A stretch of DNA of 64,000 nucleotides from Sorangium aterium (GTDB lineage: Bacteria > Myxococcota_A > Polyangia > Polyangiales > Polyangiaceae): assembly GCF_028368935.1 (NCBI RefSeq), contig NZ_JAQNDK010000002.1:372001-436000 (forward strand). The letters are read 5' to 3'. Numbering within the stretch: position 1 is the stretch's first letter; each line of letters starts with the position of its first letter. The notes beneath the pieces are model-generated. The model made no database searches. It was not told the DNA's origin and saw only the letters and a list, made by a program, of their open reading frames with translations. Made by a program: the position numbers and the translations under genes. Of this stretch, positions 17,052 through 25,851 are shown in pieces.

Positions 17052-18365
17052 ATGAGAAAGTCATTTGGCGCCCTGTTGCTCGTATCCCTCGCGTCGGCCT
17101 GTCTGAGCGCCTGCGGGGGTGAACCCGAGAGCCCCGCGGACGGCCAGAGCGCCGTCGGATTCGTGTTCGTGGGGACGAACCACAACAACACGCACGACGC
17201 CGGCGAACCTGCCAACCAGGTCACCGTGTACCGCAGGTTCGCCGATGGATCGCTCGAGCTCGCCGATCACGTCGACACCGGCGGCCAGGGGTCCGGGCCC
17301 TCGGCGCGCTTCGCCGGCGATGGTCTCGGCTCGTCCCATTCGATGGTGCTCAGTCAGGACCGGGCATTCCTCCTCGTCACGAACGCCGGCAGCGACACGC
17401 TCTCCGCGCTCCGCGTCCGAAAGGACACCCTCGAGGTCACCGACGTCCAGCCCACCAGCGATGGCGCCGGGCCGGGCTTCCCGAACAGCGTGACCCAGCA
17501 CGGCGATCTCGTCTATGCGCTGAACGGCGCCGGCGAGGGGAGCGTCACCGGCTTCCGCCTGAGCGACGAGGGGAAGCTCACGCCGATCCCCGGCTCGACC
17601 CGGCTGCTCTCCGCGAACCAGGCCAGCCCGCCGGACACGCTGTTCAACCCGGCCCAGGCGTCCTTCACGCCGGATGGGAGGCAGCTCGTCGTCACGATCA
17701 AGGACGGGCCCGCCGCGGGCCTGATCGGCGGCGTGACCCCGACCGGCCCGAGCCGGGTGCTCGTGTTCGACGTGCTCGATGACGGCCAGCTCGCGCAGAC
17801 GTTCACGCAGACCGAGCTCGACAACGACGGTCCGTTCGGGTTCTCGTTCGACGCGGCCGGGCACCTGCTCACGGCCATGTTCGTGGGCGGCGATGATCTC
17901 GCCGGCGCGGCCGGATCGTTTCAGATCAACGCGGACGGCACGCTCACGCCGATCACGCGGAACGCGAAGGTGAGCCAGCTCGATCCGTGCTGGCTCGAGA
18001 ACAACGGGGAGTTCGCGTTCACCGCGAATTACACCTCGGGCACCCTCTCGAGCTTCCGTATCGGCGACGACGGCAGCCTGACCGTGCTCGACGAGCAAGC
18101 CGGCCTCACCGACGAGCGCGCGGGCACCGCCGGCGCGAGCCAGCAGGGCTCGACGCCGCTCGATCTCGGCATCAGCCCCGATGGCAGGTTCCTCTACGAC
18201 GTCCTGCCTGGCTCCGGCAAGGTGGGCGCCTGGCGGATCGAGGACGACGGCGGCCTCACCAAGATCGGCGAATACGGCGGGCTCCCCAGGACCGTCGACG
18301 GCGACAGGGCGCCTGAGGAGCGCTTCGGCCCCGGCGGGAGCCCGGCCGGCATCGGCGTGCTCTGA
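17052..18365 (+). CDS. Lactonase-family beta-propeller lipoprotein
   Basis: 437 residues. A lipoprotein signal (MRKSFGALLLVSLASACLSA, lipobox LSAC) points to the outer membrane or periplasm. The mature part is a repeated beta-propeller of the 6-phosphogluconolactonase/YncE (lactonase) type with blades of the pattern VTVYRRFADGSLELADHV, LSALRVRKDTLEVTDVQP, GSVTGFRLSDEGKLTPIPG and GAWRIEDDGGLTKIGEYGG. AGAGAGG-type spacing places the Shine-Dalgarno directly before the ATG at 17052. The next gene is a paralogue 55 bases downstream without a signal peptide, so they probably form an operon. Enzymatic activity cannot be assumed, because many members are structural or of unknown function. Confidence 0.85.
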   Translation: MRKSFGALLLVSLASACLSACGGEPESPADGQSAVGFVFVGTNHNNTHDAGEPANQVTVYRRFADGSLELADHVDTGGQGSGPSARFAGDGLGSSHSMVLSQDRAFLLVTNAGSDTLSALRVRKDTLEVTDVQPTSDGAGPGFPNSVTQHGDLVYALNGAGEGSVTGFRLSDEGKLTPIPGSTRLLSANQASPPDTLFNPAQASFTPDGRQLVVTIKDGPAAGLIGGVTPTGPSRVLVFDVLDDGQLAQTFTQTELDNDGPFGFSFDAAGHLLTAMFVGGDDLAGAAGSFQINADGTLTPITRNAKVSQLDPCWLENNGEFAFTANYTSGTLSSFRIGDDGSLTVLDEQAGLTDERAGTAGASQQGSTPLDLGISPDGRFLYDVLPGSGKVGAWRIEDDGGLTKIGEYGGLPRTVDGDRAPEERFGPGGSPAGIGVL

Positions 18366-18420
18366 GCCTCACGGGCCCATTCCACCGCATCCATCCACGC
18401 TCAACTCAAGGAATCGAATC

Positions 18421-19536
18421 ATGCATAACGATGCCAAGGACGATCGACGCGCGGTCTACGTGATGACGAACGCGACCCCGAATGCCATCCAGGTGTTCCA
18501 CCGGGCGGGCGACGGCATGCTCTCCCCGGGGGCGTCCTACCCGACGGGCGGCAACGGCCACGCCCCGAACCCTCCGCTCGGCTTCCCGATCCTCGAGTCC
18601 CAGAGCGCCCTGGTCCTGAGCCGGGACGGGCGCATGGTCTTTGCCGTCAATGCAGGGAGCGACACGATCTCCTCGTTCGTCGTCCGCCGAGGCGGGGAGC
18701 TCCAGCGGGTCGGCCTTGTCTCCTCGAACGGCACGCGCCCTGTCTCCCTCGCGCTTCACGAGGGCGTGCTCTACGTCGCGAGCGCGGACAGCAAGAGCAT
18801 CCAGGGATACCGTGTCGGCCACACGGGAGAGCTGACGATGCTCGCCGGCGCCTCGCGCTCGCTGAGCGGCTCCGGTATCGCCACCATCGCGTTCAACCGG
18901 ACGGGCGATGTCCTTGTGATCGCGAGCCGCGGCGACGGCGAGCCGATGGGGAGCCTCGAGACCGTCACCGTCGACGACCACGGGATGCCCGGGCCGGTCC
19001 GCCGGCAGGACGTGGTGAAGGCCGGCCAGGCGCCGTTCGGCTTCACGTTCGATCGGCGCGGCCACGTCATCCTCTCGAACCTGTCGCTGACCGGCGACAG
19101 CTCGGTCTCGCGCTACAGCGTCGCCCCCACCGGGGAAATGCGGCTCATCGCGGAGCAGCGCATCTTCACGACCGCGGCGTGCTGGGTGGCGACCGCGACC
19201 GCCGGCCCCTCGACGTTCGCGTTCATCACGTCGGCGGGCTCGCGCTCTGTCACCGCCCTCCGCGTCGACAGGAGCGGCAGCCTGACGCCGGTGGGGCCGC
19301 TGAGCGCGACGGAGCAGGCGGCGTTCACGAGCGGACTGGCCCTCGATTGCGCCGTGAGCATGGGCGACGACTTCCTCTACGTGCTGAGCCCTGACGGGTT
19401 CAGCGTGCCCCCCTTCACCGGCGCGGGCCCGGCCGTCGTCCACGGCTACCGGATCGAGCCGAGCGGCGCGCTGACCTCGCTGGGCCCGCCGGTAGGCCGC
19501 TTGCCCCAGGGCGCTACCGGGCTCGCCGCGGTGTAG
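18421..19536 (+). CDS. Lactonase-family beta-propeller protein
   Basis: 371 residues, paralogous to the preceding lipoprotein but with no signal peptide, so it is probably cytoplasmic. Blades repeat the pattern IQVFHRAGDGMLSPGASYP, ISSFVVRRGGELQRVGLV, IQGYRVGHTGELTMLAGAS, VSRYSVAPTGEMRLIAEQ, VTALRVDRSGSLTPVGPL and VHGYRIEPSGALTSLGPP, six clear copies. Similarity is to the 6-phosphogluconolactonase/YncE family. It lies 55 bases behind the lipoprotein paralogue and ends before a hairpin that probably terminates transcription from both sides. The substrate is unknown. Confidence 0.82.
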   Translation: MHNDAKDDRRAVYVMTNATPNAIQVFHRAGDGMLSPGASYPTGGNGHAPNPPLGFPILESQSALVLSRDGRMVFAVNAGSDTISSFVVRRGGELQRVGLVSSNGTRPVSLALHEGVLYVASADSKSIQGYRVGHTGELTMLAGASRSLSGSGIATIAFNRTGDVLVIASRGDGEPMGSLETVTVDDHGMPGPVRRQDVVKAGQAPFGFTFDRRGHVILSNLSLTGDSSVSRYSVAPTGEMRLIAEQRIFTTAACWVATATAGPSTFAFITSAGSRSVTALRVDRSGSLTPVGPLSATEQAAFTSGLALDCAVSMGDDFLYVLSPDGFSVPPFTGAGPAVVHGYRIEPSGALTSLGPPVGRLPQGATGLAAV

Positions 19537-19583
19537 CCGGGGCGATGCGGCAGGCGCCTCCAACGAACCGCGGGAATCTCAAG

Positions 19584-19619
19584 AGCCCGGCCAGCGCTCG
19601 CCCGCGCTGTTCCCGGGCT
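19584..19619. terminator. Candidate bidirectional terminator hairpin
   Basis: AGCCCGG (19584) pairs with CCGGGCT (ending at 19619), with a nested CAGCGC/GCGCTG stem between. It lies in the 119-base gap between the convergent lactonase and alpha/beta hydrolase genes. No long T-run follows, so it may act with Rho or be weak. Confidence 0.4.
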
Positions 19620-19655
19620 GCTTGCTTCCTGGATGAACGCGGGCGCGATCCTCGG

Positions 19656-20456
19656 TCAGCGAGCGGCGGATCGATGGGTGGCGTGGGATTCGGCGAAGTC
19701 CCAGACGAGCTTGCGGAGGGGTTCGGGGGCTTCGAACTGGGGGAGGTGACCGGCGTTGGGGAGCAACGCAAAGCGGGCGCCGGGGATGGCGGCGGCGTAG
19801 GCGCGGCCGTAGTCGGGGGTGCAGATGCCGTCGCTGTCGCCCCAGAGGACGAGCGTGGGCTGGGAGATGGCGGCCAGCCGTGGGCGCAGGGTCGGATCGG
19901 TCATGGTGCCGCCGTAGGTGCGCAGGGCGGCCCGGTTGGCGGCCATGGCGGCGCGCTGGGCGTCGCTCAGGCTGGCCGGATCGATGCGGAACGGTTCTGG
20001 GTTGTGGTAGCTGAGCTCAGCCAGCTGGGGCAGGGTGAGAGAGAAGATGTCGGCGACGGGCTGGCCGGCGACGTCGATGCCGACAGCGTCGACGAGGAGG
20101 GTGCTGCTGATGCGCTGGCTCTGCAGAAGGGCGAGCTCGGCGGCGATCCAGCCGCCGATGGAGCTGCCGACGACGGTGACATCGACGAGATCGAGGTCGT
20201 CGAGCAAGGCGCGGTAGAGCTGGGCGAGGCCGGCGATGGTGGTCAGCCATTGCGGGCGATGGGTCCCGTCGAAGCCAGGATGAATGGGAACGATCACCCG
20301 GGCGTGGTGGCGTTCGGCAAGGGTCCTGGCGAAGCCGGCCACGGATTGCGGACCGGCGCCGCCGTGCAGCAGCAGGAACGGGTGTCCGGCGCCGTACGCG
20401 TCGACGGTGACATCGAGTTGGCCGTGGCCGGGCATGGTGAGGGTGTGCGTTGCCAT
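19656..20456 (-). CDS. Alpha/beta hydrolase
   Basis: 266 residues with the alpha/beta-hydrolase fold. The oxyanion-hole region is LLLHGGAGPQSV, the nucleophile elbow VVGSSIGGW (Ser), the acid Asp is in LVLWGDSDG, and the catalytic His is in LPNAGHLPQFE. All three triad members are in the expected order. There is no signal peptide, so it is cytoplasmic. It resembles small-molecule esterases, lactonases and epoxide-type hydrolases, but the substrate is not readable. An AraC-type gene lies 261 bases upstream on the same strand and could be its regulator. Confidence 0.9.
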   Translation of the reverse strand: MATHTLTMPGHGQLDVTVDAYGAGHPFLLLHGGAGPQSVAGFARTLAERHHARVIVPIHPGFDGTHRPQWLTTIAGLAQLYRALLDDLDLVDVTVVGSSIGGWIAAELALLQSQRISSTLLVDAVGIDVAGQPVADIFSLTLPQLAELSYHNPEPFRIDPASLSDAQRAAMAANRAALRTYGGTMTDPTLRPRLAAISQPTLVLWGDSDGICTPDYGRAYAAAIPGARFALLPNAGHLPQFEAPEPLRKLVWDFAESHATHRSAAR

Positions 20457-20717
20457 GGAGGCTCCTTGTCGGCGGGCGGCGAGCGCGCTCGCCGAACCGC
20501 TCGTGGTAAGGCTCTTTTCGAAGCCGCACGCGCGCGGATCGTCCCGCTCGGGCGCGCCGTGGCGGCTTCGATGACTCGACCCTAGCGCCTTGCCCGACGG
20601 CGGACATTGTCCGGACGTGCCAGAAAGGTGGCACGCGACGCCAAGCGCACGGTGTCCTGCGATCTCGCCAGAGGCCGCGCGCTGCCAGGGATCGAGCCGG
20701 CGCGCGGGCCCGGCGCT

Positions 20718-21824
20718 CTAGGGAACCCGGCGCGCCGGCGCCTCGTCGGGACGCGGCTGTGTCGTGGCGCCTGGCGAAAGCGAAGCGCGGTACTCGGCTG
20801 GCGTGCGCCCGCTCCACCGCCGGAACGCCCGGTAAAAGGCGCTGAGCTCACGGAACCCGACGAGCCATGCGACCTCGGCGATCGATCGCTGCTCGTCGGC
20901 GAGGAGGCCCGCCGCCATCTCGTATCGGACCTGATCGATCACCGACTCGAAGGTCTGGCCCTCGCTCGTGAGCCTCCGCTGGAGCGTGCGCCGGCTCGTC
21001 CCCAGCGACTTCGCGACGCGGGCGATGTCGGGCGAGCCGTCGCGCAGGAGGCCGAGGAGCGCTTCCCGCGTCCGTGCGGACCAGGTCTCCTTGGTCGCCA
21101 GGGCGGCGAGGAGCGCCTCCGCTGAGCGGGAGACGATCTCCTGAAGCACGGCGTCGTGCTGAGGCAGCGGCTGGTCGAGCGCGGCGTCATCGAAGATCAG
21201 CCGCGGCACCGGCGCGCTCCACGCGATCGGCGCGGCGAAGATGCGCTCGTGAGGCCGCACGTCGGCCGGGGCCGCGGACGCGAGCTCGACGCGCGCCGGG
21301 GAGATCGGCGCGCCGGTGAAGGAGCGGCCGAGCATCAGCATCGTCGCGCTGCCCAGCTCCGCGAGCTGGCGACGGCCTTCCGGAGCGGCCATGGCCGTCT
21401 TCCCCTGGGACCGGAGCACGATCGACGTGAGGCGCGCCGCGCGATCGCGCTCGAGCTCGAGGCGGACTCCTTCGTTCCAGAGCCTGAAATAGCGAGCGGC
21501 CCGCTCGTAGGCGGCGCGGAGCGTGGGGCTCGTGGAGGCCGCATAGGTGGCGACCCCGAAGCGGCGCGGATCCGCCGCCTTCGCAAGGCGAAGCCCGAGA
21601 TCGTCGACGCGGGTCAGCTCGACGGCGGCGGCCAGGAGCTCGGGGAGCTTCTCGGCCGGACCTCGGGCGTCGACGCCGTCCAGCGCGATGCCGGCGAGCA
21701 CCTCGGCGCGGAGGCGGCTCGCAGCGCCGGGGGCGAGCTGATCGGCGAACGTGAGAATCGACAGGAAGGCGCCGGCAGCAGCGCTGTGGCTCGGTGTCGC
21801 GTCTTTTGTGCCGCGCGGAGGCAT
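20718..21824 (-). CDS. AraC-family regulator with arabinose-binding-like N-terminal domain
   Basis: 368 residues. The N-terminal domain (residues about 20-210, including GLRLAKAADPRRFGVATYAA) matches the long ArgR/OruR-like AraC group (Arabinose_bd). The C-terminal HTH_18 domain has PDIARVAKSLGTSRRTLQRR and SIAEVAWLVGFRELSAFYRA, followed by WSGRTPAEYR. The start at 21824 is chosen as the first ATG close to the domain. An upstream in-frame extension of 48 codons lies in the divergent gap and is probably not translated. It precedes the alpha/beta hydrolase on the same strand and is divergent from the CHAT-STAND gene by 189 bases. Confidence 0.9.
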   Translation of the reverse strand: MPPRGTKDATPSHSAAAGAFLSILTFADQLAPGAASRLRAEVLAGIALDGVDARGPAEKLPELLAAAVELTRVDDLGLRLAKAADPRRFGVATYAASTSPTLRAAYERAARYFRLWNEGVRLELERDRAARLTSIVLRSQGKTAMAAPEGRRQLAELGSATMLMLGRSFTGAPISPARVELASAAPADVRPHERIFAAPIAWSAPVPRLIFDDAALDQPLPQHDAVLQEIVSRSAEALLAALATKETWSARTREALLGLLRDGSPDIARVAKSLGTSRRTLQRRLTSEGQTFESVIDQVRYEMAAGLLADEQRSIAEVAWLVGFRELSAFYRAFRRWSGRTPAEYRASLSPGATTQPRPDEAPARRVP

Positions 21825-22013
21825 CGTCCGGGGTGAGGGGTAAGAGGAGCAAACGCCTTCTCGAGAATCAAGAGATTTATGGCCTCGTGCGCGAGGGGAC
21901 GAGCGCCGGACCACGCAAGTTGTCTGAAATGGGCGAGGAACATGCGTCGCGTCGAGCAGAATCCTCACGCGTCCTCTGGCACATCGGATGCCGGACTCCG
22001 GCGAGGGGTCGCG

Positions 22014-25000
22014 ATGCCTGTCACCATCCTTTTCCTGAGCGCCAACCCTTCCGGCACCAGGCAGCTCGACCTCGACGAGGAATACCGGGACATCGAGGAC
22101 GAGCGGATGCGAGCGCGCCTGCGCGACGCGTTCGAGTTACGCCCCGTCCTCGCCGCGCGCATCGAGGACGTGGGCCGTGCGCTCCAGCAGTACGGGCCCG
22201 TCGTGGTGCACTTCGGCGGCCACGGGCAGCACGCCGGGCCCGCCGCCGGCGGGCGCGACGTTCGCCCGATCCCGGGCGCCGGACGCCCTCTCGACGAGCG
22301 CACGGAGCTGCTGCTGAACGACGCGGCCGGGCGCCCTGCGCCGGTCCCGAGCGAGGCGCTCGCGAAGCTGTTCCAGCTCGAAGGGGGCTCGGTGCGCTGC
22401 GTGGTGCTCAACGCCTGCTACTCGCTCGCGCAGGCGAAGGCCATCGCGCAGCACGTGGACTGCGCCATCGGGACGTCGAGCGCGATCGGGGACCAGGCCG
22501 CGATCGCCTTCTCGAAGGGGCTCTATCGCGGGCTCTTCAACGGTGACAGCATCGAGAAGGCGCTCGCTCTGGGCCGCATCGAGGTGGATCTTGGGCGTCT
22601 CGGCGATTCCAAGGTGTACGAGCTCTGTCCGCGCGTCCCTGGAACATCGGAGAAGCTCGGCCTCGCGGAGCTGCCGAAGGTGCAATTCAGGGTGCCGCTC
22701 GCGCGCAACCCGTCCTTCGTTGGCCGCGACGAGGAGCTCGAACAGCTGCACCGGATGCTGCGGGAACCGCGACCCCGCGGCAGGCGGCCTGTGCTGCTCA
22801 CGGGAATGGGCGGGATCGGCAAGACGCAGCTCGCGGTCGAGCACGCCTTCAAGCACGAGGCGAGCTATCCGGACGGGGTATACTTCATCAACGCCACCGG
22901 CGACAACTGGCGGCCAGCGATCGCGAAGCTCGCGGTCGACCTGGATCTGAAGGCGGAGGCAGCGCCGGAGGCGGAGCGGCAACTCCGGCTCGTGGCGGCG
23001 CTCGACGCGTACCTGCGGGCGCGGCCGGAGGCGCTGGTGATCTTCGACTATGTCGAGAACCCCGCCGATCTCGGGACGGACCGCGCGGCCGGCCTCGTGC
23101 CGGCGAACCTGGGATGCCGCGTCCTCGTGACGACGCGGCGGCGCGACGCGCTCTTCGAGAGCATCGATGTCCCGGTGTTGCCGGAGGATGCCGCGGTGAA
23201 GCTCCTGCTCTCGAAGCGGAGAGCGCGGGAGCCGGCCGACGACCCCAAGGTGGCGGGCAGGATCTGCCGGCGGTTTGGCGCGATGCCGTTGGCCATCGAG
23301 CTCGCGGCGGCGTTCCTGGGCAAGAACCCCGCGATCTCGCTCGCTGGCTACGCGCGCCGGATGGAAAAATATGGACTGCTGAGGGCGACCGACACGACCG
23401 GCGTCACGCCGGAAGAGCTCGCGATGCGGCACGAAGCCACGGTGAAGGCGACGCTGCAATCGCAGTGGGACGCGCTGGAGAACGCCGACGCACGAGAGGT
23501 GCTGAAGACAGCCGCGCTGCTGGAGGTGGCTGCGGACATCCCGCAAGCGCGCCTCTCTCTGCTCACCGGGCTCGCGAGCGAGGCAGAAGAAGGGTTTCCG
23601 ATCCCACTCCATGATGCGCTTCGGGAGATCAGCGCGCTGTCTTTCGTCGAGCCGATGAGGGGACGGGACGTCGTCCGCCTGGAACCGCTGGTGTGGGAGT
23701 TCGTGAAGCAGAAGATCGAAGCACCGGAGGCGTTCGCCGCGACCTGCGGGGAGCGGCTGGGCGAGGCGCTCTGGGAGTTGGATCGGCTGCACAAGGAGGT
23801 GGCGAAGAGGAAAATCGACGAGGTGCTCACGGACCTGCGGATCGGGATCAAGCTCGCGGGGGAGCCCGGGCGAGCCAGGCTGGAGGCGCTGAGCCGGCCG
23901 CTGGATCGAGAGTCCAGCATTCTGCGCAGGTGGGATCCGGAAAAGGCACCCGAGTTCCTTCTCCAGCAGCTCCGCAATCGATGCCTGGACATGGGGATCG
24001 GGGAGATACGGACGCGGGCGGAAGCGAAGCTCGGGGAGCACCGGTGGTCCTGGCTGCGCGAGCGCTTTCCCTTCAGCCGTGACTCCGAGGCGCTCCTCCG
24101 CACCCTCGGAGGGCATGCCTCGCTTGTGTTCGGCGTGGCGGTGACGCCGGATGGTCGTACCGCCGTCTCTGCCTCCGTCGACACGACACTCAAGGTGTGG
24201 GACCTAGGGACGGGGCAGGTCCTCCGCACGCTCGAAGGGCATACCGAAATTGTAATCGGCGTGGCGGTGACGCCGGATGGTCGTACTGCCGTCTCCGCCT
24301 CCTATGATAAGACGCTGAAGCTGTGGGACCTAGGGACGGGGCAGGTCTTCCGCACGCTCGAAGGGCATACCGAATGGGTGCTCGGCGTGGCGGTGACGCC
24401 GGATGGTCGTACCGCCGTCTCTGCCTCCGTCGACACGACACTCAAGGTGTGGGACCTAGGGACGGGGCAGGTCCTCCGCACGCTCGAAGGGCATGCCTCG
24501 CTTGTGTTCGGCGTGGCGGTGACGCCGGATGGTCGTACCGCCGTCTCCGCCTCCCGGGATAAGACGCTGAAGGTGTGGGACCTAGGGACGGGGCAGGTCC
24601 TCCGCACGCTCGAAGGGCATGCCTCGCTTGTGTTCGGCGTGGCGGTGACGCTGGATGGTCGTACCGCCGTCTCCGCCTCCCAGGATAAGACGCTGAAGGT
24701 GTGGGACCTGGGGACGGGGCAGGTCCTCCGCACGCTCGAAGGTCATACTGAAGCTGTGAGCGGCGTGGCGATGACGCCGGATGGTCGTACCGCCGTCTCC
24801 GCCTCCTGGGATAAGACGCTGAAGGTGTGGGACCTGGGGACGGGGCAGGTCCTCCGCACGCTCGAAGGGCATACCCATATCGTGAACGGCGTGGCGGTGA
24901 CGCTGGATGGTCGTACCGCCGTCTCCGCCTCGTATGACAATACCCTGAAGGTGTGGGACATTGTCGAGACGCTCCAGGCCATCACGACCCTGAAAACCCA

Positions 25001-25109
25001 TTCACACATGCATTGCTGCGCCACCACAACGGACGCCAAGACCATCCTCGCTGGAGACGCCGCGGGCGCTCTGCACTTCCTCGACTGGATCCATCCGCCG
25101 AGCGCTTGA
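22014..25109 (+). CDS. CHAT protease - NB-ARC (STAND NTPase) - WD40 protein
   Basis: 1031 residues. (1) A short CHAT caspase-fold domain at about 1-200: His in VVHFGGHGQH and Cys in VVLNACYSLA, the expected dyad. (2) An NB-ARC/STAND NTPase at about 235-500: FVGRDEELEQL, P-loop GMGGIGKTQLA, Walker B region LVIFDYVEN, sensor CRVLVTTRR, and MPLAIELAAAF. (3) A helical linker at about 500-690. (4) A WD40 propeller at about 695-1031: seven almost identical 42-residue blades and one divergent blade. By analogy to NLR-like STAND proteins, the propeller would sense a ligand, ATP binding would oligomerise the protein, and CHAT would cleave a target, possibly in anti-phage defence, kin discrimination or programmed death. 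A caspase gene lies 55 bases away, convergent. Confidence 0.93.
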   Translation: MPVTILFLSANPSGTRQLDLDEEYRDIEDERMRARLRDAFELRPVLAARIEDVGRALQQYGPVVVHFGGHGQHAGPAAGGRDVRPIPGAGRPLDERTELLLNDAAGRPAPVPSEALAKLFQLEGGSVRCVVLNACYSLAQAKAIAQHVDCAIGTSSAIGDQAAIAFSKGLYRGLFNGDSIEKALALGRIEVDLGRLGDSKVYELCPRVPGTSEKLGLAELPKVQFRVPLARNPSFVGRDEELEQLHRMLREPRPRGRRPVLLTGMGGIGKTQLAVEHAFKHEASYPDGVYFINATGDNWRPAIAKLAVDLDLKAEAAPEAERQLRLVAALDAYLRARPEALVIFDYVENPADLGTDRAAGLVPANLGCRVLVTTRRRDALFESIDVPVLPEDAAVKLLLSKRRAREPADDPKVAGRICRRFGAMPLAIELAAAFLGKNPAISLAGYARRMEKYGLLRATDTTGVTPEELAMRHEATVKATLQSQWDALENADAREVLKTAALLEVAADIPQARLSLLTGLASEAEEGFPIPLHDALREISALSFVEPMRGRDVVRLEPLVWEFVKQKIEAPEAFAATCGERLGEALWELDRLHKEVAKRKIDEVLTDLRIGIKLAGEPGRARLEALSRPLDRESSILRRWDPEKAPEFLLQQLRNRCLDMGIGEIRTRAEAKLGEHRWSWLRERFPFSRDSEALLRTLGGHASLVFGVAVTPDGRTAVSASVDTTLKVWDLGTGQVLRTLEGHTEIVIGVAVTPDGRTAVSASYDKTLKLWDLGTGQVFRTLEGHTEWVLGVAVTPDGRTAVSASVDTTLKVWDLGTGQVLRTLEGHASLVFGVAVTPDGRTAVSASRDKTLKVWDLGTGQVLRTLEGHASLVFGVAVTLDGRTAVSASQDKTLKVWDLGTGQVLRTLEGHTEAVSGVAMTPDGRTAVSASWDKTLKVWDLGTGQVLRTLEGHTHIVNGVAVTLDGRTAVSASYDNTLKVWDIVETLQAITTLKTHSHMHCCATTTDAKTILAGDAAGALHFLDWIHPPSA
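24096..24977 (+). repeat. Seven tandem 126-bp WD40-encoding repeats
   Basis: Exact 126-base period, seven units, with long identical DNA stretches between units. Differences concentrate at the codons after GH (ASLVF, TEIVI, TEWVL, TEAVS, THIVN) and at one codon after SAS (V, Y, R, Q, W). The units are too alike for old blades, which points to recent expansion, homogenisation or selection for variability at the propeller surface. Confidence 0.92.
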
Positions 25110-25164
25110 CGCGCCCCGGCGCGCCGGCCGTGGTGTGGCCGCCGAGCGCCGTTCCCATCGAGGC

Positions 25165-25851
25165 TCACGTCCGCTTCGTGACAATGCGGAACTGCCTTGC
25201 GGTCCAGTCCTCCCCCGGCGCTGACCTGGGGCGCACCTCGCGCTGGTCGTTCTCCTCCGCATCGAGCGCCTCGCGCAGCCGGAAGAGCGCGTCGCGCGCG
25301 GCCTCCTCCCTCATGTCGATGGACCGGGTCACGGGCTCATTGATCGGGGTGTGCAGCAGCCACAAGAAATCGGTATCACCGACCGTCGCGAAGATCTTGA
25401 TGACGTCAATCGACGAGGCGCGCCCCTCGGACAGGAAGAATTGCAACGGGAATCGGCTCTCCTTGTTGGTATCCACGGTGGAATACCGCTGCGTGGGGAA
25501 CATGCGCCCTCCGGGCGGCGCAGGCTCGAGAGCACGGATCCCCCAGTCCTCGCCGAGGCCGATGACGGCGACGTTGACAGGGCTGCTGCTGTCGTTCACG
25601 ACGTGGACGAACACCCAGGCGTCAGGCTTCATCACGTACGCTTCGCCGCTCGGCTCGATCACGGCCCCGCCCACAGCTGGCTTGCCCACCGACCACGCCG
25701 GCGGCGGGGCGAGGAGCTCGATGCGGAGCCTGTCCTTGAGCCCCGAGAGAGGGGCGGTAACCTCCAGGATGGTCTGATACCGGAGAAGATGGACAAGTCG
25801 AGCGACCACGACCTCGGCGCCGTCCGGTGCGTCGATCGCCACCGTCCCCAC
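25165..25851 (-). CDS. C-terminal part of the caspase-family protein (after a frameshift)
   Basis: An open frame of 228 codons that continues the upstream caspase gene in another frame. PNVGTVAIDAPDGAEVVVAR joins smoothly to the caspase frame's SGKPP if one C is added to the CCCCC run (GGGGG at 25855-25859 on the plus strand). The product contains ILEVTAPLSGLKDRLRIELL and VFVHVVNDSSSPVNVAVIGL, a beta-rich domain like the C-terminal modules found after bacterial caspase domains, where DUF4384-like domains occur. I would treat it as the second half of one gene of about 720 codons rather than an independent gene. No good ribosome site precedes its own ATG. Confidence 0.55.
   Translation of the reverse strand: MGTVAIDAPDGAEVVVARLVHLLRYQTILEVTAPLSGLKDRLRIELLAPPPAWSVGKPAVGGAVIEPSGEAYVMKPDAWVFVHVVNDSSSPVNVAVIGLGEDWGIRALEPAPPGGRMFPTQRYSTVDTNKESRFPLQFFLSEGRASSIDVIKIFATVGDTDFLWLLHTPINEPVTRSIDMREEAARDALFRLREALDAEENDQREVRPRSAPGEDWTARQFRIVTKRT

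Noticed and set aside
24096-24977. CRISPR-like array
   Set aside because: The regular 126-base period is coding WD40 repeat DNA in frame, with no spacers.
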